From the NCBI RefSeq assembly GCF_002884445.1, contig NZ_KZ614144.1, positions 3,268,094 to 3,332,093 of the forward strand: a stretch of 64,000 bases of DNA. Reading direction: 5' to 3'. Position 1 is the stretch's first letter, and each line of letters starts with the position of its first letter. The DNA is from Paenibacillus castaneae. Its GTDB lineage: Bacteria > Bacillota > Bacilli > Paenibacillales > Paenibacillaceae. Below the pieces are notes generated by a model. That model was not told where the DNA came from. It was given only the letters and a program-made list of their open reading frames with translations, and searched no databases. The translations under genes and the position numbers were made by a program. Shown here in pieces: positions 52,014 through 61,868 of the stretch.

Positions 52014-52793
52014 TTAAATGGTATAGTTATCATTTTTGCCGATATTTCCGCTAGGCGATTTGGCCTTCTCCTTGATCAGAATGCGGTCAAGAATCAATTT
52101 CTCAAAATAGGCGAAGTCGCTATTATGCTCTCTCGGGCGCGACAACGTAATCTTAACGTCGAATGCGATCTTCCCCTGCTCGATGAGTATAACCCTATCC
52201 GCCAATTGCACAGCTTCCGCTACGTCATGGGTGACCAGCAGTGCAGTAAACCTCTGCTCCGTCCATAACTGCTCTATTAATTGCTGCATTTCGATTCTGG
52301 TTAAGGCATCCAGCGCACCAAGCGGCTCGTCAAGCAACAGCAGCTTGGGATTCCCTGCTAACGCACGGGCAAGCGCCACCCGTTGGCGTTGTCCGCCGGA
52401 TAACACGCCTGGCCATTCGGATGCGCGACTGCTGAGCCCCACTTGTTCGAGTGCTTTCTCTGCTTTCCGAATGTCTCCGTCCTTAACGCCGACTCTGACG
52501 TTTTCGAGTACACTTTTCCAAGGGAGCAGCCTAGCATCTTGGAACAGCACCCGAGTATCAGGGTGAATAAACCGAATTTCCTCGCCATCGATATGTATGC
52601 CGCCCTCGGACGCCTTCTCAAGGCCAGCTACCAATCGAAGTAAAGTACTCTTCCCGCAGCCGCTCCTTCCTACGATAGCAATGAATTCCCCTGGCTTTCC
52701 TTCAAGCTCTACCTCTTGCAGAACCTGCTTATCTCCGTATCGCTTAGCCGTTTTCTTGATTTGCAGATGGCTGCCTAAAGTTGTTTGTTCCAC
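52014..52793 (-). CDS. ssuB: ABC transporter ATPase, SsuB-like
   Basis: 259 residues. Walker [15 protein letters not shown], signature [15 protein letters not shown], Walker [15 protein letters not shown]-loop LVTHDVAEA. The sequence type is that of nitrate/sulfonate/taurine importers. The gene precedes the binding protein by six bases. Together the three genes form an intact importer. Confidence 0.9.
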   Translation of the reverse strand: MEQTTLGSHLQIKKTAKRYGDKQVLQEVELEGKPGEFIAIVGRSGCGKSTLLRLVAGLEKASEGGIHIDGEEIRFIHPDTRVLFQDARLLPWKSVLENVRVGVKDGDIRKAEKALEQVGLSSRASEWPGVLSGGQRQRVALARALAGNPKLLLLDEPLGALDALTRIEMQQLIEQLWTEQRFTALLVTHDVAEAVQLADRVILIEQGKIAFDVKITLSRPREHNSDFAYFEKLILDRILIKEKAKSPSGNIGKNDNYTI

Positions 52794-52845
52794 TCCCTAC
52801 CCTCCTTCTTATACTCTTTTCTCCTCATTCGGAGAGCGGTCAAGC

Positions 52846-53362
52846 TTAGCGCGAAGAGGTCGTTATACTCTTCGGTATAATCTGATTGGCAATCATTTCG
52901 CCGAATGGACTGATGAAGAGCGGCTGATCTCCCTGCTCCCGCTTTTGCAGAGGAAGCTTCGGAAACAATAACTCCGCTACCCGATAAGCCTCCTCCAAGT
53001 GAGGGTATCCGGACAGAATGAAGGTTTCAATTCCTATCTCTTGATACTCCAGCATGCGAGCAGCGACCTGATCGGGGTCGCCTACAAGCGCAGTGCCGGC
53101 TCCACAGCGCACCAAGCCGACCCCGGCACATAGGTTAGGACTCACCACAAGCTTACTTCGGTCCCTTCCGTGCAACGCAGCCATCCATCCTCGCACGAGC
53201 GGCCCGTCGGAAGTAGTACGCCGCCAAAACCCAGCTCGTCAGCTGCTTGAGCGATTTATTTCGTGTACGCGTAGTTAACCGCTCTAGCACCTTCGCTAGT
53301 GCCTAGAAAATGTCCATCTCCGTGGGTGGGAATAAACCAAAAAACTTCCAAAATGTTCAATC
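52846..53362 (-). pseudogene. SsuD-like FMNH2-dependent monooxygenase, internal deletion
   Basis: The beginning [20 protein letters not shown] ... NYAYTK is followed by TAA (for CAA) and then [20 protein letters not shown], the N-terminus of alkanesulfonate monooxygenase-like proteins. The frame then jumps to the C-terminus ([20 protein letters not shown] ... [20 protein letters not shown]). About 200 central residues are missing. The start sits at about 53362. The desulfonating enzyme expected with the importer is therefore not made here. Confidence 0.88.
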
Positions 53363-53455
53363 TCCTCTCAAATAGAAAAGACACCAGTCCCATGTTGCTT
53401 GAGAAAGGTGCCTTTAGTGGTCTAATCGGCTTGTATTTTGATATAGGTTGATCAT

Positions 53456-54901
53456 CTATCCCTTGCTCGTTTCCTGCAACAGCTTCCAGATCGGATCGAT
53501 ATAACTACTTTTATTTGTGTTCAGATATTGATTCGCGTACGAGCGAACGGGATCGCCTGCGTAGAAACGTTCATACAATTCATGGCGCGAGCCGAGCGGA
53601 CTGCCAATTAAATCCCATGCTAGCTTGAACAACTTTACCTTTTTCTCCGAGCTGACGGAGGCGCCTTCGAAATACAGATGCATGAATTTGGAGATCGGAC
53701 CATAGAAGTCTTCCATACTGGACGGGGTTTGAACGAACCCTCCTCCTCCGACTTGCTGCAAAATCTCAATCGCTCTCGGATAAATCTTCGTTCCAATATT
53801 CCTTGCCGTATCGATGAAGGAAATCTCAGGCAACCAAACTCCTGAAGCATTTGGCGCAGCTTTCGTCTCAGAAGCGATCACCAGCGCGCGCATCGTATCG
53901 ACTTGCGTTAGCAGCTCGCCAAGCTTCTCTTGAATGTGTAGAAAGCCAGTTACCCCTATGGATTCCGATATTGCGAAAGCAAGTCCTGTTACGAATTCAA
54001 GCTTTGCGACGGACCTCACAACCGTTTGATGGAAAGCGAGCGAATTCGCCGTTTTGTTGTTCCGCAGACTCAATACGGATTCTGAATCGCCATAAAGCAA
54101 TACGCGTTCCCATGGAATCAGAACATCGTCGAAAAACAGCACGGCATCCATTTCCTCGTATCGGGAGCTTAAAATATGCTCCTTTTCTCTCGAATCTGCG
54201 AACGATTCCCGACAAACGATATGCAGCCCTTTCGAATTCGCTGGAACGATAAGTACATGCGAATGCTCCTTGTTCTCCTTCTTCAGCTGCAAAAAAGAGA
54301 AAATAATGAAATCGTGAGTATACGGCGCTCCTGTCGCAATCATTTTCGCTCCACGCACAATAATGCCTTCGCTCGTTTCCTTCACAACATGAAGGAATCT
54401 TTCTGAGATACGCTCATCGCTCAGTTCACGTGAACGATCGATCTGCGGATCCAGTATAGCCGTCGTAAGGAACAAGTCGTTATCCCTGGCCGATTCGTAA
54501 TACTTCTCGATCTTCGCTTGAAATCCCGAATCCCTCTTGCTGATTTCCTCCCTATCCGCGTACCATCCCGTAATCATAGACCTGCCGTAATCGGATAAAC
54601 GGCTCATAATGCCATTTGTTTCTTTCGCCCAACAGGTAAAAGCTTTACTTCTTGTTAAAATATCTTCTTTCGAATAAGGTACTAGAAACGAACTGTGAAC
54701 ATATCGGCCTAATGATGGCTGCAAGTATCCAACTTCATCTCTGCGATGCGGATCATCCAGCAAATCAAATAGTCCTGTAATGGTTTTGAGCGTGCCTTGA
54801 AACGCGGGGTGTTTAGGCAAATCGTCAACCGTTTGGCCTTCAAGCCAAATCTTCCTACCATCCTTAAGGCTGTTTAAAAATTTTTCACCTCTTGTTGTCA
54901 T
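53456..54901 (-). CDS. 4-hydroxyphenylacetate 3-hydroxylase-family protein
   Basis: 481 residues, the normal HpaB length. Features are [17 protein letters not shown] near the start, the substrate/flavin loop [40 protein letters not shown], and the C-terminal [20 protein letters not shown]. Such enzymes use reduced FAD to hydroxylate aromatics or oxidise sulfur heterocycles. No flavin reductase is adjacent. Its stop is about 95 bases from the ssuD relic start; a weak hairpin with AAAGGCACC/GGTGTCTTT lies between. Divergent from the TetR gene to the right, which may control it. Confidence 0.88.
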   Translation of the reverse strand: MTTRGEKFLNSLKDGRKIWLEGQTVDDLPKHPAFQGTLKTITGLFDLLDDPHRRDEVGYLQPSLGRYVHSSFLVPYSKEDILTRSKAFTCWAKETNGIMSRLSDYGRSMITGWYADREEISKRDSGFQAKIEKYYESARDNDLFLTTAILDPQIDRSRELSDERISERFLHVVKETSEGIIVRGAKMIATGAPYTHDFIIFSFLQLKKENKEHSHVLIVPANSKGLHIVCRESFADSREKEHILSSRYEEMDAVLFFDDVLIPWERVLLYGDSESVLSLRNNKTANSLAFHQTVVRSVAKLEFVTGLAFAISESIGVTGFLHIQEKLGELLTQVDTMRALVIASETKAAPNASGVWLPEISFIDTARNIGTKIYPRAIEILQQVGGGGFVQTPSSMEDFYGPISKFMHLYFEGASVSSEKKVKLFKLAWDLIGSPLGSRHELYERFYAGDPVRSYANQYLNTNKSSYIDPIWKLLQETSKG

Positions 54902-55206
54902 AGTATGGATTCTCCTTGACTTCTTTTTCCGATAAGAATACTATGTTTTTATTCATGTTGTTGATATTATCCAATTTCTTCAATGTTTTCAACCATCAAT
55001 TTCAGTTCATATGTCCTTTAAACTACACAACTACCATTTATGTTCGATTAATGAAAAACAAACAACAATAGAATAGATCTATTCAACCTTTTTATTACTG
55101 GTAAGATCTAATTTCATGGAAATTGCTTGCTTGAACATGAGCTTCAATTTGTTGGTTAAACAACATATATAACCATTTTGTTTTTTATCAGAAGGAGAGT
55201 AAAAAC
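54902..55206. promoter_or_regulatory. Divergent intergenic region between hydroxylase and TetR genes
   Basis: About 300 AT-rich bases between two divergent starts, so both promoters and the TetR operator should lie here. I cannot pick unique boxes. TTGTTGTTTGTTTTTCATT on the minus strand is unusually T-rich. Confidence 0.4.
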
Positions 55207-55221
55207 ATGCTGCAACCATGA
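55207..55221 (+). CDS. Four-codon leader overlapping the TetR start
   Basis: ATG CTG CAA CCA TGA; the final ATGA contains the ATG of the TetR gene. AGAAGGAGAG lies at the right distance for this ATG, not for the TetR ATG. Translation of the regulator may depend on termination at this mini-frame. Proposal only. Confidence 0.35.
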   Translation: MLQP

Positions 55222-55808
55222 AAGAAGATCGTAGAATTATCCGCTCACGGAAGGTCATAACTGAAGCTTTCGTTTCCCTTCTAAAAGAAAAAGGGTTTCC
55301 CGACATTTCTGTAGCCGATTTAACGGAACATGCCGAAATCAATCGATCAACCTTTTATGCCCATTACAAAGATAAATTCGATCTCCTTCATGCCGTCATC
55401 GAAGAGAAGCTAACATCACTTTCTGAAGAGCTTGAAGCCTCAAGAGTTAGCGATTCCGTACTTTCTAATACGATAGACAGCCCTCATCCTTATTTCGTCA
55501 CTTTGTTCGATCATCTTCAAACTCATGCAGGATTTTACACGATCATGTTCAAGCGAATCGAGGATTCAGCAGTTCGCAGCCGTATGCAGGAGGTCATTAG
55601 AGAAAGCCAGTTCATTATCATCTCCCATTTCAAACTCGAACAAAAGATGCTTATTCCCATGGACATTCTTTTGGATTACCTCTGCTCTTCGATTATTGGG
55701 GTAGTTGAGAAATGGTATGACAACGGCATGAAATACAGCGCAAATTACATGGCCCTTCAGTTGACGAGAATAAGCATGCTAGGCACGGACAAGGCTATGG
55801 GATTGTAG
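55218..55808 (+). CDS. TetR-family transcriptional regulator
   Basis: 196 residues. HTH: SRKVITEAFVSLLKEKGFPDISVADLTEHAEINRSTFYAHYKDKFDLL. The C-terminal domain (PYFVTLFDHLQTHAGFYTIM ... MDILLDYLCSSIIGVVEKWY) is the TetR_C_7-like type common in Bacillota. It is divergent from the HpaB-like gene and is its likely repressor. The ATG overlaps the stop of a four-codon leader. Confidence 0.9.
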   Translation: MKEDRRIIRSRKVITEAFVSLLKEKGFPDISVADLTEHAEINRSTFYAHYKDKFDLLHAVIEEKLTSLSEELEASRVSDSVLSNTIDSPHPYFVTLFDHLQTHAGFYTIMFKRIEDSAVRSRMQEVIRESQFIIISHFKLEQKMLIPMDILLDYLCSSIIGVVEKWYDNGMKYSANYMALQLTRISMLGTDKAMGL

Positions 55809-56174
55809 ACTTGTGTCTTTAGAAGGATGAAATTATTATGCATTGGAATAGAGAGCCTGTTTAAAACTCGTTGCGGCTCAAATGGCTCGTGGTATTTCAC
55901 GAGCTTATTGAGTTTCAATTATGCTTTCTTAACTCTATAACAGATGTTTGAATAGAGTCCTATATGTTGCCTTCTGGCGCCCAGTCTTTGATGAATTCCC
56001 GAGAATCGTCTTTCGGTTCAACGACGATTTCGACAAACCCACTAGAAAGCAGCATGATTTTAGAACAAAAAAGCGATATATTAGCTTTCGTATAGCATAT
56101 TTGAACAAAGAAATCGGCTACTTTAAATTTTTTAATAAGCAGGTAATTCATCAAGCACAAACTTATTAAATTTC
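55809..56174. other. Intergenic region, no supported gene
   Basis: A small hairpin GGCTCGTG-GTATTT-CACGAGC (55880-55906) may terminate the TetR transcript. A minus-strand scrap, FVEIVVEPKDDSREFIKDWA, ends at 55960 and may be the tail of a lost gene. Nothing else is recognisable. Confidence 0.4.
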
Positions 56175-57344
56175 TTATGCAGAAAGTTGTTTTCTAGGAC
56201 GAAATATGTTGTTTCTTAACAAAATACACACCGCACTCAATATCAACGATAGTAACCCCCCTACTACAATATATTGTGTACCGATTGCTGATATAAATAA
56301 TCCACCTACAGCTGTACCAATTGTTGTTCCAATATTAGCGGATGATAAAAATAATCCATTAGCGAAATCAGGAGCTTTGGGAGCTGCGGACGTGATCCAA
56401 TATTGAGCGATATTACCTCCAATGCCAGCTAATATTCCCCAAATTAAAGTAATGATAGCCATAGGTACAGTGAACTGTCCAAATGAGAATAATACGATGT
56501 AAACTGCTCCTAATGCGACAGGATAAGACACTACCGTTTTAATGGCATTTTTAGTAAGTAACTTCCCTGCCACAATATTACCAATAACATTTGCCCCACC
56601 GTATACAACTAACATTAAACTTATCGTATTCCCTGAAATATTAGTAATGGTTTCAAGATACTCAGCAAGGTAGCTATAAACCCCAAATATTGCTGAATTA
56701 ATAAAAATAACAGCGGCAATGGAAAGCCAAGTAATTGAATTTTTTAATACGCTTAATTGTGTTCCATAAGAAAGTCTTTCCTTAACAGGCTTAGATGGTA
56801 CAAATAGTAATGTAGCAATGAATGTTAATGCATTAATGATAGCAAAGAATAACATGGCCATTTCAAACGAAGTTTCACTAGCAATAAAACTAGTGATTGG
56901 CACACCAAGTACCATACCGGCAGATACTCCCAACATTATTTTAGAAACAGCTTTTGGAGCTTCTTCATTGCTTACTGAGTTAGCAGCTACTGTAAATGCG
57001 ATGGAACAATAAATTGGATGAAAAATAGCTGGAATCACACGAGCAATTAATGCAATTGCAAAGTTAGATACAAAAATTGAGACAATATTACCCAGAACGA
57101 AAACACCGAGTACAAGCAACATCGCCTTCTTGCGATTTATACCCGAAAACAAAAGCGGCATACTTGGAGCAGATATTGCAACAGCAAGTGCAAAGAGGCT
57201 CACAAACAACCCGGCTTTTGATACACTGACATCATAGTAATCAGCAATCAAAGGCAATATGCCAATAACGCCCATTTCAGTATTTAAAATACCGAAAACT
57301 CCTACCGTCAATATAAATATAAGCAAATTAATTCGTTTAGACAT
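56175..57344 (-). CDS. MFS transporter (drug or sugar efflux type)
   Basis: About 389 residues, 12 membrane helices, AraJ/YdhP-like: LNTEMGVIGILPLIADYYDV at the beginning and a conserved LFSGINRKKAMLLVLGVF loop. The start is placed at MSKRINLLIFIL (57344), with GGAG upstream, because the MerR-type promoter at 57387-57417 would overlap the longer frame. It is controlled with the divergent MerR gene and is likely an exporter linked to aldehyde or electrophile stress. Confidence 0.88.
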   Translation of the reverse strand: MSKRINLLIFILTVGVFGILNTEMGVIGILPLIADYYDVSVSKAGLFVSLFALAVAISAPSMPLLFSGINRKKAMLLVLGVFVLGNIVSIFVSNFAIALIARVIPAIFHPIYCSIAFTVAANSVSNEEAPKAVSKIMLGVSAGMVLGVPITSFIASETSFEMAMLFFAIINALTFIATLLFVPSKPVKERLSYGTQLSVLKNSITWLSIAAVIFINSAIFGVYSYLAEYLETITNISGNTISLMLVVYGGANVIGNIVAGKLLTKNAIKTVVSYPVALGAVYIVLFSFGQFTVPMAIITLIWGILAGIGGNIAQYWITSAAPKAPDFANGLFLSSANIGTTIGTAVGGLFISAIGTQYIVVGGLLSLILSAVCILLRNNIFRPRKQLSA

Positions 57345-57386
57345 TAAACTCCATCTCCAACCTTCTTCATCTTCTAATACCATGCA

Positions 57387-57417
57387 ACAATAACCCTTAA
57401 AGACGACTTTAAGTCAA
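57387..57417 (-). promoter_or_regulatory. MerR (AdhR-like) promoter and operator for the MFS gene
   Basis: Minus strand: TTGACT, a 19-base spacer holding CTTAAAG and CTTTAAG half-sites (plus-strand CCCTTAAAGACGACTTTAAG, 57394-57413), then TATTGT. The half-sites match the CTTAAAG-N4-CTTTAAG repeat known for AdhR. Confidence 0.75.
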
Positions 57418-57457
57418 GAAATATTCATAAATTCCCAAAGAAGATGAAAACGAGTTG

Positions 57458-57488
57458 TTGCATTAAAGTACACTTTAAGGTCTATGAT
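57458..57488 (+). promoter_or_regulatory. MerR (AdhR-like) promoter and operator for the merR gene
   Basis: TTGCAT, a 19-base spacer with TTAAAGTACACTTTAAGG (57463-57480), then TATGAT. The start codon follows about 70 bases downstream. The dyad placement means the regulator controls its own gene. Confidence 0.75.
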
Positions 57489-57557
57489 AAGGAAAAGATC
57501 ACAAGTAATAGTAATAAGAGAAACAACATAATAAAATGATTTATGGAGGACAGACAC

Positions 57558-57941
57558 ATGGAAATTCATATAAAAGAAGCAGCAGAAAAGATAGGTTTGC
57601 CTACACATACACTCCGCTATTATGAACAAGAAGGTCTTCTACCTTATATAAAAAGAGATGAAAATGGAAATCGTATTTTTAACGAAGCAGATTTATTATG
57701 GTTAGAGCTTATTGTATGTTTACGGAAAACTGACATACCTCTTTCAGAATTACGTGCAATCGTGGAATTAACAAAAGAAGGAGACAGCACAGCCTCGCAA
57801 CGTAAACAAATATTTGAAAAACATAAAGAGAAAATGATGGAGAAACAAAGAGAATTGGAAAACGCTTTTATTAAAATTGAATCGAAAATAGAATACTACG
57901 ATGAATTAGAAAGGAAGTACCACAAAGAAGAGCTTAATTAA
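57558..57941 (+). CDS. adhR: MerR-family regulator, AdhR-like
   Basis: 127 residues; the start at 57558 (MEIHIKEAAEKIGLPTHTLR) follows GGAGG by eight bases. Winged helix followed by a coiled coil (RKQIFEKHKEKMMEKQRELE), with no ligand domain. Cys54 in LELIVCLRK corresponds to the conserved redox- or aldehyde-sensing Cys of the AdhR/NmlR group. Three matching operators stand before its own gene, the MFS gene and the alcohol dehydrogenase gene. By analogy with Bacillus subtilis it would activate them in response to formaldehyde or methylglyoxal. Confidence 0.85.
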   Translation: MEIHIKEAAEKIGLPTHTLRYYEQEGLLPYIKRDENGNRIFNEADLLWLELIVCLRKTDIPLSELRAIVELTKEGDSTASQRKQIFEKHKEKMMEKQRELENAFIKIESKIEYYDELERKYHKEELN

Positions 57942-58028
57942 GAACTTACTTTAATAAGATTTTTTGTTGTGACGGATTGAAAATGAAGTGCGTCACGCTC
58001 TTTCTATAGATAATTTTCGATAAAACCC

Positions 58029-58059
58029 TTGCCTTAAAGTCAACATTAAGGATTAAGCT
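58029..58059 (+). promoter_or_regulatory. MerR (AdhR-like) promoter and operator for the dehydrogenase gene
   Basis: TTGCCT, a 19-base spacer with CCTTAAAGTCAACATTAAGG (58032-58051, one half-site imperfect), then a poor -10 (TAAGCT). It has the same layout as the two other sites. Confidence 0.65.
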
Positions 58060-58143
58060 ATTCTTGTAGCTTATAAATACATTAAAAATAAACTGATGTA
58101 AGTTACTTCTTCAGTCAACTTATTATTTACAAAAGAAAGGATT

Positions 58144-59217
58144 GTGTTATCTTTTATGTGCAATAATCATAAAAACATGACTACGACACGTGTTCTAAGT
58201 GTCTCAAGTGCTAAAGCACCATTTGAAAAGACCACTATTGAGCGGAGAGAATTACGGCCACACGATATCTTAATAGATATTAAGTTTAGTGGCATTTGCC
58301 ACTCTGATATTCACAGTGCATTCGGTGAATGGGCGGGTGGAATCTTCCCAATGGTTCCTGGTCATGAAATTGCCGGAGTCGTAGAAGCAGTAGGAACAGA
58401 AGTAACCAAATATGTCGTTGGTGACCGCGTTGGCGTTGGCTGCTTTGTTGATTCCTGCGGAGAATGCGAATACTGCCTAAGTGGTGAGGAGCAATATTGT
58501 ACGAAAGGTGTTATCAACACATATAACAGTCTAGACTACGATGGTAATCCAACGTACGGAGGATATAGCCAAAAAATTGTTGTAACGGAAGGGTTCGTTG
58601 TCCGTATTCCAGACGGTTTAGATATGGATGTAGCAAGTCCGCTATTGTGTGCAGGGATTACCACATTCTCTCCTTTAAAACACTGGAAGACTGGACCAGG
58701 TAAGAAGGTTGCCATTGTGGGAATGGGCGGACTTGGCCATGTAGCAATCCAATTTGCTCATGCTATGGGTGCTGAAGTAACAGTATTGAGTCGCTCTAAT
58801 AATAAGAAAGAGGAAGCATTGAAATTTGGCGCAGATCATTACTTTGCAACAAGTGATCCCACTACATTTACAGAATTAGCAGGTCGTTTTGATCTGATTT
58901 TAAACACAGTGTCTTCAAATCTGAATGTTGATGCGTATTTATCACTACTTCGCATTGATGGAACACTTGTAAATGTTGGCGCACCAGCTGAACCAGATCA
59001 GTATCATGTATTTTCATTAATTATGGGTCGTCGCAGCATTGCAGGTTCACTCGTTGGTGGAATTCGTGAAACCCAGGAAATGCTCGATTTCGCAGCTGAG
59101 CACGGCATTGCCCCTATGATTGAAGTGATAAGCGCAGAACAAGTCGAAGAATCGTATGAGCGTGTCCTCAAAAGTGATGTGCGGTATAGATTCGTTATTG
59201 ACATCTCTACTTTATAA
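58144..59217 (+). CDS. adhA: Zinc-dependent NAD(P) alcohol dehydrogenase, AdhA/YjgB type
   Basis: About 345-357 residues. Catalytic zinc ligands: Cys in SGICHSDIH, His-Glu in [11 protein letters not shown]. Structural zinc cysteines: [15 protein letters not shown]. Rossmann motif [19 protein letters not shown]. This CAD-type family reduces aldehydes with NADPH. The start could be GTG 58144, ATG 58156 or ATG 58180 ([10 protein letters not shown]); the last gives the usual family N-terminus. It is part of the AdhR regulon visible here. Confidence 0.92.
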   Translation: MLSFMCNNHKNMTTTRVLSVSSAKAPFEKTTIERRELRPHDILIDIKFSGICHSDIHSAFGEWAGGIFPMVPGHEIAGVVEAVGTEVTKYVVGDRVGVGCFVDSCGECEYCLSGEEQYCTKGVINTYNSLDYDGNPTYGGYSQKIVVTEGFVVRIPDGLDMDVASPLLCAGITTFSPLKHWKTGPGKKVAIVGMGGLGHVAIQFAHAMGAEVTVLSRSNNKKEEALKFGADHYFATSDPTTFTELAGRFDLILNTVSSNLNVDAYLSLLRIDGTLVNVGAPAEPDQYHVFSLIMGRRSIAGSLVGGIRETQEMLDFAAEHGIAPMIEVISAEQVEESYERVLKSDVRYRFVIDISTL

Positions 59218-59275
59218 ATTCATAAATGCTGATATCCAATTATTCCTACACTGTTCCACCTTGTCAAACGACTGT

Positions 59276-59356
59276 GTTCAACTCTCCTGTTCGTTAATTG
59301 AACGAAGGGCTGCCATATGGCAGCCCTCTTGGTATTGAAGTATATTTATCCCGCTC
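59276..59356. repeat. Distant A-hairpin-B unit
   Basis: A core CAACTCTCCTGTTCGTTAATTG at 59279-59300. Perfect hairpin GAAGGGCTGCC-ATAT-GGCAGCCCTC at 59304-59328. Decayed B core GAAGTATATTTATCCCG. It shows that the repeat also occurs singly between ordinary genes, where its hairpin may serve as a terminator. Confidence 0.75.
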
Positions 59357-59436
59357 CAACCATGGAAACCCTGTGATCCGGAACGGCAGCTTTTTTACCC
59401 TATGCCCATTCTCTTAGTTGAAAATATGATATCTCT

Positions 59437-60906
59437 TTATTTACTAGCCAAAAACTCATCCAACTGACGCTGAATCTCAGCTACGTATTCATCGATTCCT
59501 GCTGCTTTTAGCTTCTTAATAGCCTTCGGGTATCCTGTTTCAAAATCCACAAAACCTGAGCGTATAGCAGCTAAGTCCTTGCCTGCGACTTCCTTCAGGG
59601 CAGTTTCAACCAATTTTACTTTCTCATTATTAAATCGGAAGCCGAGTGAAGCGGATAGAATCGCCTTGTCATCCCAGCTTTTATAATTATCTATAGACTC
59701 TTGTGCTACATCCGGTCCAAACATTTGATAATTCTGGTTTCTAAACATCCATTCATAGAAAAACTCATTAGCGGTCAGCTTCTTGATTCTTCCATCTACG
59801 ATCTCGTAATCCTTGCCTTCGACACCATAGAGCGCTAGTTGATAATTTTCTTTGGATTTATAAATCCAGTTCACAAATTTTATAGCACCTTCAGGATTAG
59901 GGGCAGTTACAGGTACGCCAAGAACCTCTCCACCTGTTGCTGTAATATAGCGAGGTTTTTCGTCTGCCAAAAGATACGTTTTAACTCTAGCATCCGGCGC
60001 ATTGGCCTTTACTGCATCAATAATTTCCATTTCCTTACCTAGAGATCCTTCAACCCATAAGTATAAGCCTGTCTGCATGCGAGAGTCTCTTTCATTATAT
60101 TTAATGGTCAGATCCTCCGAATATAGCCCTGCATCATACATACTGCGGTTAAATTTCGCTACTTTTTGGAAAGCCTCTGATTCATAATAACTATATGCTT
60201 TTTTGCTGTCTTCACCAAATACAACTAAATCTTCTACTGCAATAAAGTTATACTGCTCATCGGCAAAATACCTGGTTAGAGGTTTAAAGACAATATCAGC
60301 AGGCCCTTTCATTTCGGGAAACTTTTTTGCCGCTCTTGTTGCAAACTCTTTTAGATCATCAGCTGTTTTCACTTCGCTCATACCAACTGCCTCAAGTATA
60401 TCCTGACGTACAGCTACCAGTTGATACATCGCAGAGGACGGAGCATACGCTGATGGAATGCCCTGAATCTTACCATCAATTACTGCACCTTGAAACTGTT
60501 CCATTGGCAACACTTTAAGCATATCCTGACCATATTTCTTAATTAGATCATCTAACGGCTTACTTTGCTTCTTGTTGACGATGGTAGAAAGGTCAGGAAG
60601 GCCGTCCCAATATAGATCAATAGGTTCATTTGCAGCCAGCATGATATCTTTTTGTTCCCAATATTGAGACCATGGCACGAAAATAACTTTCACCTTTAAT
60701 CCAAGGTCTGTTGCCATCTTCTCTGAAAATTCATTTTGAAGAAATTCAGTCATCCGATCACTTTCGTCGCCCGGGTACAAAATGGTGAGTGTTTCGAGTT
60801 TCCCATTTCCCTTCCCCGCAACCTCTTTTTTGTCACTACAAGCCGCTAACATAGATAAGGACACTAGCATTAAAACCAAAAAGATAAGCATTTTCCTTTT
60901 TTTCAT
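59437..60906 (-). CDS. Sugar ABC transporter substrate-binding lipoprotein
   Basis: 489 residues. Signal peptide with lipobox MLAACS. The family 1 extracellular binding domain (LTILYPGDESDRMTEFLQNE) and the C-terminal DUF3502-like region (LGFRFNNEKVKLVETALKEV) are typical of LplA-type proteins for oligosaccharides. GGAGGGTT is upstream of the ATG. It is the last gene of the operon Gfo/Idh/MocA - permease - permease - binding protein, so its level may be set by its own ribosome site. Sugar not identified. Confidence 0.9.
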   Translation of the reverse strand: MKKRKMLIFLVLMLVSLSMLAACSDKKEVAGKGNGKLETLTILYPGDESDRMTEFLQNEFSEKMATDLGLKVKVIFVPWSQYWEQKDIMLAANEPIDLYWDGLPDLSTIVNKKQSKPLDDLIKKYGQDMLKVLPMEQFQGAVIDGKIQGIPSAYAPSSAMYQLVAVRQDILEAVGMSEVKTADDLKEFATRAAKKFPEMKGPADIVFKPLTRYFADEQYNFIAVEDLVVFGEDSKKAYSYYESEAFQKVAKFNRSMYDAGLYSEDLTIKYNERDSRMQTGLYLWVEGSLGKEMEIIDAVKANAPDARVKTYLLADEKPRYITATGGEVLGVPVTAPNPEGAIKFVNWIYKSKENYQLALYGVEGKDYEIVDGRIKKLTANEFFYEWMFRNQNYQMFGPDVAQESIDNYKSWDDKAILSASLGFRFNNEKVKLVETALKEVAGKDLAAIRSGFVDFETGYPKAIKKLKAAGIDEYVAEIQRQLDEFLASK

Positions 60907-60972
60907 TGATAACCCTCCCTATTTAATGGTTAATATATGTAAAGCCTTGTTAGGCTGAAAACCATATATCGT

Positions 60973-61866
60973 TTATTCCTTTACTGCGCCAGCCATAATG
61001 CCATGAACGAAATACTTTTGAATGAAAGGGAACAGGAAAATAATAGGACCAATTGTGATAACTGTTATCGCCATCTTCACTGTTTCCGCGGGCAGCGTTA
61101 TGTTGCCTGAAGCCCCAGATGGAATACGGCCGGAGCTGATCGCATTTACATTAGATAAGATATTGTAGAGATAGTATTGCAACGGAAATAAATCTTTATC
61201 GTTAATGAAGATAAGTGCATTCCACCAATCATTCCAATAATTAAGCGCATACATTAATCCCACCGTAAGAAGTGCGGTCTTGCTCAAAGGAAGGGCAATT
61301 TTAATATAAATCGTAAAATAATTAGCTCCATCCATCTCCGCTGCTTCATATAAAGACGGTGAAATGCTTGCAAAATACGTACGCATCAAAAACATGTTCC
61401 AAACGCTAAAAACAGAAGGAATGATTAATGCCAAAATACTATTTTTCAATCCATAATAATTGACGCTAACCATGTACCATGGAATCAAACCCGCTGAAAA
61501 AATAATCGTAAAATTACTAATAAATGCGATTATGTTACGGTACCTCAGCTTTTTTATGGATATCGAGAATGCAATCATACTAGTAATCAGTAATGCACTT
61601 ATCGTGCCAACTACAGTTACAAAGATGGTTACACCATATGATTTCAGTATCTTCATTCCACTATTAACAAATATATATTTATACGTATCCAAACTTGGAG
61701 TCAGAGGGATGATGGAATAGCCATTTCTAACAATCTCCTTTTCGGTTGAAAAGGAAACGCTAAGTGTCAATACAAGAGGGTATAGACAAACGAGTGCAAA
61801 TAAGCCAATAAAACAGTATGCCAAGCTCTTTACGAGTCTATCGCCAAGCAATCTATTAGTTTCCAT
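60973..61866 (-). CDS. Sugar ABC transporter permease, LplC/YtcP type
   Basis: 297 residues, six membrane helices. The EAA-type loop is EAAEMDGANYFTIYIKIALPLSKTALLTV. The protein ends HGIMAGAVKE, the conserved LplC terminus. It begins two bases after the stop of the other permease (61869). The two together form the membrane channel of the importer. Confidence 0.92.
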   Translation of the reverse strand: METNRLLGDRLVKSLAYCFIGLFALVCLYPLVLTLSVSFSTEKEIVRNGYSIIPLTPSLDTYKYIFVNSGMKILKSYGVTIFVTVVGTISALLITSMIAFSISIKKLRYRNIIAFISNFTIIFSAGLIPWYMVSVNYYGLKNSILALIIPSVFSVWNMFLMRTYFASISPSLYEAAEMDGANYFTIYIKIALPLSKTALLTVGLMYALNYWNDWWNALIFINDKDLFPLQYYLYNILSNVNAISSGRIPSGASGNITLPAETVKMAITVITIGPIIFLFPFIQKYFVHGIMAGAVKE

Positions 61867-61868
61867 TA

